This document shows positions 11,594-20,642 of a DNA stretch of 64,000 nucleotides, piece after piece. The translations under genes were made by a program, and so were the position numbers. The notes under the pieces are model-generated. The model made no database searches, was not told where the DNA came from, and saw only the letters and a program-made list of their open reading frames with translations. The first letter of the stretch is position 1. Each line of letters opens with the position of its first letter. The stretch is from Bullera alba (Eukaryota; Basidiomycota; Tremellomycetes; Tremellales; Bulleraceae): NCBI GenBank assembly GCA_001600095.1, contig BCIX01000001.1:1116001-1180000 (forward strand), written 5' to 3'.

Positions 11594-12804
11594 ATGTTCA
11601 GCCCGACCCTCTTTTTGCCCGTGCTTTCCTTACTGGCCTTATCGGCTTTGGCGATGCCGGCCAAAGACGATGGTACCCCTTCCTTCTCACTCGACAAGCG
11701 AGTCAACGAAGGTGATGTCTTGTTCGAGTGGCCCAACGCCGCATGGCCAAACACCGAAGCGACAGTGTGAGTGCCGACACTCACATCGAGCTCCTTGTAT
11801 CTTTAACTGAGTTGAGACTAGGTACTACGACACGGATTGGCAGAAAAACGACGATGTCTGTGCCGTCTCTCCAGCCCATCCAAAAGCACCGTTTTCGCCA
11901 GGATGGGCCACGGTCGTTAATGGCGGATGGACTAGATGCGGAGGGGCGATCTTGAGCGGGATTGACACTGATCGAATTGTGGCTATCAATCAGACTCTTG
12001 TATGGTCTGACCCTAAAGCGTTCTGTGGGAAAGAGTGAGCTTTGACACGTCAGATCCTGAATTGATGCTGACCCCATGCCAGAGTCAAGATCTTCAAGGC
12101 GGACGGTGAGGAGCTGTTGCTCGACGGCAAGCCGTTCGTTTTGTGGGATTCATGCGAGAACTGCGCTACCAAAGGTGTCATCATCGACGTGTCAGGTGAG
12201 TCATGGATCATGACATTGTGTGAAGCACATACACTTGAGAGCCATGCCTGACTTCACAACAGCCCGTGCTATGGTCGAGTTGACCCCAGAGAAGATCTGC
12301 TCAAACAACCCCAAGGGGGTCAAGTACCAAATCCTGGCAAGGAACATCTGGCAACCCGTCGAGAATGGAATCCCCGGCATGAACATGAGCGCAGGCCCGT
12401 TGATCTGGCCGCCTTCCAAACTGCCAGCTCCGACCCCTCCCTTCGCACAGTCCGATCTCGGCGCAGTCGTTACAACTACTGTCGTTCCTATGGGCCCAAG
12501 TCCCAGCGCTGTGTTACCCGGACCGAGTGTGGCACCTGGACCGAGTGCTGCTCCTGGAGTGCTCAACCTGCCCGCGGGCTCGGCAGGATGTTCGGTCTAC
12601 GCTGATTTAGGCAAGGGGAAGTGCGAAGGCAGAGCATACTACGTCTGCAATGTCTTGACCAACGACATTCCCCCAGTCATGCGTGAGTCATTAATTGCCA
12701 GTATCTGAGATGTGTCTGCTGACTTGACGATTCCAGAATGGAGCGTAGTCAGCGCCCACTGCCCAACGTACTGTGATGCTTCCCTCCCCGCTCCATGTAC
12801 TTGA
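11594..12804 (+). CDS. Secreted expansin-like (double-psi beta-barrel) protein, copy 2
   Basis: Predicted 328-residue paralog of the preceding gene; exons 11594-11766, 11822-12034, 12083-12195, 12263-12682, 12737-12804. It starts with a signal peptide (MFSPTLFLPVLSLLALSALA) followed by a Kex2-like LDKR site, so a short propeptide may be removed in the Golgi. The barrel shows ATVYYDTDWQ, GGAILSGIDTDRIVAINQ, FCGKEVKIF and FVLWDSCENCATKGVIIDVS. A Pro/Ala-rich linker leads to the same C-terminal Cys module (CSVYADLGKGKCEGRAYYVC...QWSVVSAHCPTYC). Three introns sit at the same positions and phases as in copy 1. The fourth, splitting ATV|YY, is present only here. The start at 11594 is preferred because the signal peptide begins there. 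Confidence 0.75.
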
Positions 12805-13009
12805 AAGATGTTTGTACTTGAAAGAGATCTAGAACAGCTTAGTAATGTAAGAACTCTCGACCATGTGACTGTGCTATGTTATTAGCGCTACCTCGGGACT
12901 TGCATGAGCACTGTTAGAGTACTGCCGATATACTGTACAGGCTCGCGTATCACGAGTGAGTCCGGCTACGGGTACTCAGTCCAGTGCATAGTCATGCTCG
13001 GAAGCTGCT

Positions 13010-13961
13010 CTAGGTTGTCCCCGACGCCTCGTGACTGGTGTTTTGCCGCCAGTAGTCCGACGTGAGCTGATCGAACTTGAACTCTCCCTTTACCATCCGC
13101 TCCATAAGCCGTCGGATCCACAATGTTTCCTCAGTCCATGGTAAGAGTGCGAGTCGCTTCAGACCAATGGCTTCGTGAACGTCGTCGAACTCGTCCTCTT
13201 CTCTGTTCGAGAACGGTCAGCTCAGTCTCAAAAAGCAAGAGGACGACTCACTCCTTGCTAGAGAATGTCGGCATGTCGTCGATATTGAGGAGATAGTACA
13301 AGAGGAACGCGGTGAGGTACGAACAGGCCTGACCGCGTGCCTTTTGTTCGGATGGTTGATTCCAGAGGCAATAAGCTCCAATGAATGACTTGAATGCTTG
13401 TATCTCGTTCGGGTACCACACTCTGTTAACCGCGTCGAACGATACTGATTCAATAGACAAAGGTATCAGATTCGAGGAGCACAGCACCAGCGGTGTCAAA
13501 CCACGGTAGAAGCCAGAGGGTCGATCTGGAATCTCGTACCAACTTCGTCTTCCGAATTCCGAGGGTAGAGGGTCGCGTGGGAGAGGGCGGTCGACGGCAT
13601 CACCGAGATGTTTCGCCGCCAATTGTTGTGCGCGATCAAAGTGATCTAGAGGAATGACATATGTGTGGTACTGCAATACGGGTCAGCCCTTGAGCCATGG
13701 AAGATGTATATGTGAAAGACTCACCGTGAAGATTGTGGCATCACCCATCCTCCTCGATAGGCCTTGTCCCCATTCCAGAGCGAGGATGCCTGATTCCTGC
13801 AAGGCATCGAACAGATTCTTGAGGGCGTTGGTGTAATATTCAACAAGCCGCTCATGAGGTACGCGAGGATCCAAGGTAGTCTTGCTGTTTTCGACTTTGG
13901 TCATTCGGTCGACTGATCGGTCGCTGCAGCTTTCAAGATTCGCTGTATTGATGAGTGCCAT
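13010..13961 (-). CDS. Hypothetical protein, three exons
   Basis: Predicted 282 residues from exons 13725-13961, 13252-13670 and 13010-13202 (read right to left). The N-terminal part is helical and charged (RLVEYYTNALKNLFDALQES), then GILALEWGQGLSRRMGDATIFT. The middle has LDHFDRAQQLAAKHLGDAV and a conserved-looking block around RRSWYEIPDRPSGFYRGLTP, then aromatic-rich NRVWYPNEIQAFKSFIGAYC. The C-terminus is EETLWIRRLMERMVKGEFKF. No signal peptide or membrane segment. I do not recognise the family. It is transcribed divergently from the nucleotidyltransferase-like gene at 14481 across 519 bp, so the two may share a promoter. Confidence 0.65.
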
Positions 13962-14480
13962 GTCGAGCAAATGATGGTCTATGGAATTTGTACATGGGAG
14001 GACTTGCGCTGATGGAATCTGAGTCTGGCGATGTTCTGCAGCACCTGTAGACGATGAGCCCAATCCTGTACGAGGCAGCTTGAACAGGCTTGAACAGACT
14101 TGACCGATGCCAAACCGATGCACGTACGAGTACAGTAACTTACGTTGGACGTACGTGTGCCACGTGGAGTCAAGACGCGTTTCGCGACACGATCGCCACG
14201 TGGTGTGGGTCGTGAGGCCGTGAGGTCTCAAGCACTGGAAAGCTAAGGTAACATACCCGGAGGCGACTTGGGAGTAGAAGTTACTATACGCAGAGCTCAG
14301 AGCGCTCTTAACTCTTTAGTCACTGCCTGTACCGCTACAGCTTACAGTATCTCCACACTTGCACTATCAATTTCCGTTCATTCAGACTGCATCACCAAAC
14401 TCGGATATTAGAAACGCCCTCTTTCCTCCCTCAGAGCTTTCATATACGTCAAAAGACTTTCAGTCCGCACGCAACGAATC
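13962..14480. other. Divergent promoter region
   Basis: Between the ATGs of two divergent genes. A short direct repeat GGCTTGAACAG(A/G)CTTGA occurs near 14084-14103. Otherwise nothing recognised. Confidence 0.4.
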
Positions 14481-15251
14481 ATGGCATCGTCTGACGCGTC
14501 CGATGGTGGGTATACGCGTGGTATGCGATGTGTAATCAGCGCTGACCTTACTCAGTCGTACGGTTTACAACCACAGAACTGATGGCTATTCACAATGCTG
14601 TTGCAGCGACATGCGAGGCGATCAACTCGTTCAACATCCCATGCGCGGAGATCGGCGGTATTGCTTGCGTCATATTAGGATCGGATCGCTCCACCTCTGA
14701 TATCGACGTTGCCGTTCAATGTCCCGCCGACCGGGTGAACTCTCTCAAGGAGGATATCGCTGAAAGGTTTCCTTCCTTCACCTGCTTGAATGGCGTTTTC
14801 AAGCGAGTCCTTCGACATTCGGCCGCTCCCGATCATCCCATCGAGTTCCTGTCGTCTGGCAATTTTCTGATCCCTCACGACCTCACCTCAGCAAGCTCGG
14901 TGGTTGACACATCCGGGGGAAGGGTGCCAGTAATGTTCCGCGCGCAGATGCTGTTCTTGAAAGAAAGCAAAACGAGTTGCGGAGATGATGGAGAGCAGCC
15001 GGCCGAGATCCTTGCGAAAACTCGGAACCGACGTTGAAGACATCGGGTTTTTATCTGATGGCCTGAAGCACGAGGAGATTGGGCGAGTGCTGGAGCTGCT
15101 GCCAGCGGGCAAGGGCGAGACGATCGCGAGTGCAATCAGAACAGTGGCTAGCATCAAGGACTCGACTTTGATGAGCGTCAAGCTCGCCGAGGAGTTGAAA
15201 GCCATCGCAAGGACTATCGACGATGTCATCGCCCGCGATACCCGAAGTTAG
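14481..15251 (+). CDS. Nucleotidyltransferase-fold protein, apparently frameshifted
   Basis: Exon 1 is 14481-14505; after a 50-nt intron the frame continues from 14556. The protein shows the polymerase-beta-type nucleotidyltransferase signature GGIACVILGSDRSTSDIDV (GG...R.T.DID), the region that binds nucleotide and metal in that fold. This frame ends at 15035-15037. A second frame, one base shifted, runs from just after a TGA at 14958 to 15251 and gives a coherent helical C-terminus (KAKRVAEMMESSRPRSLRKL, then GTDVEDIGFLSDGLKHEEIG). The two halves join sensibly only if one base is skipped between about 14961 and 15034, for example at the AAAGAAAG run near 14960. This may be a sequencing indel, a recent lesion, or +1 frameshifting. 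Substrate unknown. Confidence 0.55.
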
Positions 15252-15998
15252 ATGCCGATACGGCTCTAATGTTCAACCAGGGTCCAGGTTCAACCAGGTT
15301 CGACCTCGCCGCCCCTCGCGTAATCGATAGCCTAGGGGCCCAATCAGGATTAAGTGTCAGCCGCAGCAGCCGCCCTCAGCTGCCCCACGCCTCTCCACGC
15401 CCGATCAGCCAGTAAGCGCCGCTTCGGTTTCCCCGCTCACCATTTGTGCCGCTCTCAACGCCGAACGTCGAATGCTCGGCCCATTTCCCACTCAAATCGC
15501 AGCGGGGTGACACGCGAGAAAATGATTGCGCCATCGAACATCGGCCATGACATGAGGACGTGCTGTATTCTAGGAGGGTATAATGTATCATGCATCGTCG
15601 TCTCTCTTCTCCTTCAGTAGAGAACAGGTTCTCGTCCTTCACGATCACTCGCCCTTGCGTTGCAGGACTGTACGCGGACTAGCCACTACTTGCAAGCACC
15701 CCGAAGACGACCTGAGGCGACCCCGAACCTCCGACGACGCGGCCGAGATTTCACTTTGATTTTGCTTGGAATCCACCGAGCAGTCAGCGAAAAAGACCGA
15801 ACAGCCTAGCTTGGGGTCGAGTTGTCCTCATCCAGCTCTCAGCTCTTGATTGACACCAATAGCCTGGTGTAGAGGATTACCGACAGCACAAACTACCTTG
15901 CCTTGTTGAAGAGCAACCAGCCATCGATCAATACCGCGCCCCACCCTACGCCCTCATCTGAACCCAGCTCGATCACTGCTCGCATCATCACCATCAAA
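15252..15998. other. Intergenic
   Basis: No supported gene. Near 15274-15302 there are repeated GGTTCAACCAGG-like words. Overlapping open frames on both strands at 15354-15648 have no domain or splice support. Confidence 0.4.
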
Positions 15999-17409
15999 AT
16001 GCCGGCTCGATGTCTAGTCCGCAACCTCGCCACGCTGACTCAGTCAGCTTCTGCGTCCAAGCCTAGGTCATCTCTACTGCCCTCGTACTCGCACTCCTCG
16101 ACAACTTCGCTTACCCCACGCCCCACGACCGCCCTTCGTCCTCCGTATGAGCATTCACTCCCATCATCAGCACCGTCACTTTCCGCGCCGTACAAGTACA
16201 CGCTGCTGTCCAATCACGAGGCCAGCAATCTCGACAAATTGCGGAATGAACATTGGAACACCTGGGCTGGGGAGTTGATCAAGACGGAGGAAGGGCGTGC
16301 CCAAGTCATTGCGATTTGGACCAGGAGTATCTTGGAGCTGGAGAAGCTGAAATCGACCGGGGTGAGTGCGGCTTCTGCCGTGTATACATCATGCCGGACG
16401 AGCTGACAAGATCCTTCAACAGGCTCGGATTCCAGAAGTCTCATTCCACTCGCTAGCATCGCATCTTTCCTCGGCTTCGACGGCCGAGGCGATCTCCACC
16501 ATTGGCTCGGTCATCGTCCGCGACGTCATCCCCGATGCTCAAGCCGAACAAGCTGCCAGGGAAACTCTAGTCGAGATTTCTCAACGAGGCGGTCAGAACG
16601 TCTACTGGGCCGATGCTCTACTTGGCCTTCGCTCCGATCCCAGTATATTGTCGGCAAACAATCAGCTACTCAGGGCACTTTCAGCCCTACCAAATGGCGA
16701 AACTGTCGACCCTGATAGTCTAATCCTAGCCAGTGGATTGCAACCTGGTATCGAGAACCCCGGCTCCAGGAGCACTATTCTGAGTCACCCTTGGGCTATT
16801 GACGAGAAGGTGAATACCTCTCTCACTCTCGGTGATGTGGATCCTGACGAAAGACAGGCTCTTCACCCGGCAACACCACTCGTCGCGCATCTAGCTCTCA
16901 CCAAAGCTACTGGTCAGGCCTTCCAGCTGCCCGCCTCGATTCACGCTTCGATCTACGCTACTCTTCGACCTCTTTTCAGACACAAGAGGTCCAAGATATC
17001 CTTCTACTCCACCTCGGCATACCTCGACCCCGTCAACTGGGAGGTTGTCTCGCACGACTCTATTCCTACCTGGTCACCCTCCGAGGTTCCTTCTTTCCCA
17101 CACTTGTTGGGCGCGAGCGTCGAGGTGCCCACGCTTCGACCCGGTGATGTGCTTTACCGTAACGCCGGTATTCCCGTCCCATATGACCAGCAGTCAGTGC
17201 AGGAGCAAGATCAGGTCTTCCTACCAGTCACCCCACTACCCAGGAACCAAGGAAACGTCGAGTACACCAACAAGCAGAGAGAGGCTTTCGAAAAGGGCGT
17301 TCCACCACCACATGCCTTGCAAGGGGAGGAGAGTCTGGTATCCCTGGAGCTAGGCGGAGGCAAGAACAGGATCGGCAGTGCCGGCGGCAGGTCCGCGATG
17401 GGCTACTGA
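15999..17409 (+). CDS. Mitochondrial DUF1479-like protein lacking metal ligands
   Basis: Predicted 449 residues, exons 15999-16361 and 16423-17409. The N-terminus is Arg/Ser/Thr-rich without acids (MPARCLVRNLATLTQSASAS), a good mitochondrial presequence. The body resembles the DUF1479 (YbiU-like, 2-oxoglutarate/Fe(II) oxygenase-related) family: IGSVIVRDVIPDAQAEQAA, then VYWADALLGLRSDPSILSAN, then STSAYLDPVNWEVV, and VPTLRPGDVLYRNAG. In active members the last strand reads PGD.V.WHCD and an HxD pair sits mid-protein; neither is present here. It is therefore likely a non-catalytic relative. The similarity is recalled, not computed, so treat the family as probable. Confidence 0.6.
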
Positions 17410-18141
17410 GGAGAACAGGGCCAAATCGAATCGAGTGGATAAAACGCGATCGGACGGATAGGTCGGTACTCTACCGCCAGAGGGGATAGAAAAGGACTTG
17501 AGAGGTTTTGTAAATTTGTGAGAGTCATCTTTGTGAGTAGTAAAACCGCCGTTGAGGTGGACGTTCCGTTGTCATTTCCTTCTTTGTATCCCTCCAGGGA
17601 CTTTGTATACATCAGCGCTCCTGTTGAGCGGGTTGTTCATTCGTGTCGGGCTATAGATTGTATATATGGGAGCGAGGATGCAATATGCTGTTTGCAGTGG
17701 ATGTCTCGCTCCTCTTACCAGGCTGCAGCGTCGCTCCTCTACTGAATTTCCTAATGCAGACTTGAAGCTAGCAGCTACCGGATACTAATGATGCCACCCA
17801 GATTAGCATACCATTGTAGCAAGATTATGAATCCTTATTACCATGAGCGGTACTCTAATACGGTCGACTCGAAGTTGCCGCTTTTCATTTGACTCAAGGC
17901 GGCAAATTGTGCGGTCGATTTTGTCTCATCTTCTCATGCTTCATCGTTGCCTATCGTTGCCCTTTGCTCCTTCCACCCATACCAGTCCAGCGCAACTCGA
18001 GTCATTCATCAATTACCAGAACAGTCTCCGGCTGGGACCTGATTCTGACCGGTCTTGCCATCTTCGACCACATCCTGAGAGATCTTCGACTGGTTAACTT
18101 CCATACAGAAACATCGCCAATTGCCAAGTGCTGGTATTTGG
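17410..18141. other. Intergenic
   Basis: AT-richer than neighbouring genes; no supported coding region. Contains the terminator of the preceding gene and promoter of the next; apparent frames at 17843-18203 overlap the true first exon in wrong phases. Confidence 0.4.
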
Positions 18142-18876
18142 ATGCTGGACTTTCTCTCGTTTCTGCCATGCTGTGGCCCTCGAAAGCGGGATGAAAAGGA
18201 CAATACAACGGTAAGTGTGCGCCAACACTACCAGGTACCGTCCCGTGTCATCATGTGCTGAAAACACTCATAGACTGATGAGTCTGCGACGCTCATTCCG
18301 CCCCGTCGACCCGATTCGATACTTTCAGCAGACGGCTCGACAAATCAACCTCTAGGTTACGGAGCGGTGGACCAGCAGCCACAGGGATTGACGGGGGAGC
18401 AACGGCGTCGTATCGAGGCTATAGGTCGTGAAGTCGGCAAGTGAGTACACATGCCCTATCTTCGCAATGTGTAATAAGAGAGAAGATACTGATACCTGAC
18501 CCTGCTTAGCCAAATGCTGCCTATACATACTCTGCAGAACCGGTCAAAGTCCCCTAGTAGACGGACACCAACACCTTCACGGGCCAACGCTACCCATCTC
18601 GCTCACCACGGATCCGCTTCTACGTCGCCCACGTCCTCCCGGCCCTCTAGCCCCAGTCCCATGAGACCCGGCACATCCCCACCAAACAACACGCTGAGTC
18701 CGCCTGGACACGATGGACGGACGGGTACCGACGGCACGGAAGACGAGGGAGGAGATGACGGCGTCGTGCGCAAACAACTCTTTGCAGGTGGTCTGACGGC
18801 AGGCGGAGACCGGTCGCGAAGGGGTAGTGCCAGAGGAGGCAGAGGTAGAGGTCGGGGTAAGCCCAGGGGGAAATAA
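18142..18876 (+). CDS. Small protein with N-terminal Cys pair and RG-rich tail
   Basis: Predicted 200 residues, exons 18142-18210, 18274-18440, 18510-18876. The start was chosen because it gives MLDFLSFLPCCGPRKRDEK, a short hydrophobic N-terminus with adjacent cysteines that could be lipidated, spliced in phase to TDESATLIPPRRPDS. A conserved-looking segment follows (PLGYGAVDQQPQGLTGEQRR, RIEAIGREVGNQMLPIHTL). The rest is Ser/Pro-rich and disordered, ending in an Arg-Gly tract (GGRGRGRGKPRGK). The layout (acylatable N-terminus, TDES.TLIP-like patch, short helix) is reminiscent of Ragulator/EGO membrane anchors such as LAMTOR1/Ego1, but that is only a suggestion. The RG tail could bind RNA. 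Confidence 0.6.
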
Positions 18877-19284
18877 AGGGGAAGGCAGTCGGAGGGATGA
18901 AGACCGCATCGTCGGCGTGAGCTAGATCTGGAACAATATCTAAGGGAAAGAGCGAGGAGCCGAGCGAGACACTGAGAGCCCTCTTTGGCGGGGCAATCTA
19001 GGCTCAACTAAGGCCTCTCTCCGTCGGGGCGGCCATGCGGAGGGCATTTGTTGAGCGTAGGCGCGATCGGCCTAACGGTAGCGCAGTTGTACAATCAGTA
19101 TAGTCAGTCTAATGCACGGATCATATCCAACGCGGTGGAAGATATGTTCGTGATCACGACGTCCGGTCGTCTAGTGGGGAAGGCGTAGCGTCCACAGATT
19201 CATGCAGATCACATCTATATGAGGCTTTCATGTATTTTGCTGATATTAAACATCTTCCATCCGTTCGAGCACCAGAGGTTCCTT
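18877..19284. other. Convergent intergenic region
   Basis: Between the stops of two convergent genes; presumably both terminators. No genes or repeats of note. Confidence 0.4.
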
Positions 19285-20146
19285 TTAGATTTTGATAGAG
19301 TCTGCCATGGAATGGTCAGCGCCATTTGATCAGTGACCAGCGTGTCCTTGTGATGCTAACCAGTCTTAGCAATCTTCTGGATGTCCTGCTCGACTCCCCA
19401 GACATGGGCTCGCATGTCAAGGAGCTCAAGGTGGAGTCCGTCCTAAACATACTTCGTCAACACATTGCTTCTCGAGTCTCTGTCATCTGTCTGGGATAGA
19501 TGCAAATAGTTTGCGAATGGTGCAGAGCTACTCACATATACCTTCTTCATTTCTCCCCTGACTTTGCCGACATCGTCTTTCTGGGCACTAGCGGTCTTCA
19601 ACGCTGCGAGCTCTTTCTCAACTTTTTGCAGTCTATCCAAGTGCGAGGTGATCTGGGGGCCATCAGCGTTATCGAAGTCGTGTAAAGTCGGTGTAAGGCC
19701 GACGCCATCGCCCACCTTGTCCGTTCCTTGCTGTAGTTCCTCTACGCTGGCGAGTAGTAGACCCGAGGCAACCTTCGTCTCTTGTTGGAGGTAATACAAA
19801 GCCAGTCCCGATGCTGCGGAAAAGCCAAACAGCTAGCACAGAAGTTAGCTCGGTGGTAAAGATAGGCAGGTAGCACAACTCACGAAACCCATAATACTGA
19901 AGTCGAGAACGAATCAGTGGATGCCGAAGATAGTCATTTAGCTAGCAACTCACCCTCTCCTGCCGTCAACAGTCAGCTCGGTGAGAGATTGAAAGTAATC
20001 TTCTCTACCTACCTGAAGCCTCCTGGGGCAGTCTTGACTGGCGCAACACCTACTGTGCCAACAGCTTCACGGCGGATGGGTGATGTCGACAAGTTTCGGG
20101 TTAGGATGGACCTAGCCCCGGTGTTTCGGAGAGCAGAACGAAGCAT
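19285..20146 (-). CDS. Mitochondrial coiled-coil protein with micro-exons
   Basis: Read right to left: exons 20013-20146, 19954-19959 (6 nt), 19884-19896 (13 nt), 19536-19832 (probably itself split by a stop-free 63-nt intron at 19653-19715), 19361-19442 and 19285-19301. The product is about 161 residues. It begins with a presequence-like, acid-free N-terminus (MLRSALRNTGARSILTRNLS). A hydrophobic segment follows (GIMGFLFGFSAASGLALYYL), a probable inner-membrane anchor assembled across both micro-exons. Then come coiled-coil helices (ASGLLLASVEELQQGTDK, SHLDRLQKVEKELAALKTAS) and a conserved end (YDGLHLELLDMRAHVWGVEQ). It resembles uncharacterised fungal mitochondrial proteins; function unknown. 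The reading frame is preserved with or without the 6-nt exon. Confidence 0.75.
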
Positions 20147-20642
20147 CCTACGGACGGTAGTGTGCCGTCAGTATCTTGCTCTGCTATCATGATTTCCTGC
20201 TTACTTGGGTGGGATGGTATGGGAATCAGCTAGGGCTGAGGATGTAATGTTGAGGATTGAATGAAAACAAGCCGGGCGGGAGAGATGAAGTGGACGGGTA
20301 TGACTTTGGAATTTGGTGTTTCATCCGGTTCAACTTCTTGCAACTACTTCTATCCGCACCACCAAGCTCAGTGGGCGCTCTCTGGACCTCATACACCTTG
20401 ATCAGCAAGAGTACACAGCACTCCAGCTGAACGCCCCAAAGATTGGAGCTTGAGAGCCTACAGAGCCGCTTTAACGCTCGTCACTACGCCGGCTATTTGG
20501 TTCCCTAGACAACAGTCGAGCTCGACGACTTGCACCTGGCCATCAGGTATGCCCAGGTCTGCCGACTTGATCAGCACAGTGGACATGATCAGACACTGTC
20601 AATAACACCGATAACTCTTCCGGCACCATATACCGTCAGGTC
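20147..20642. other. Divergent promoter region
   Basis: Separates the mitochondrial protein gene (-) from the LIM-binding co-regulator (+). No coding support; presumed bidirectional promoter. Confidence 0.4.
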
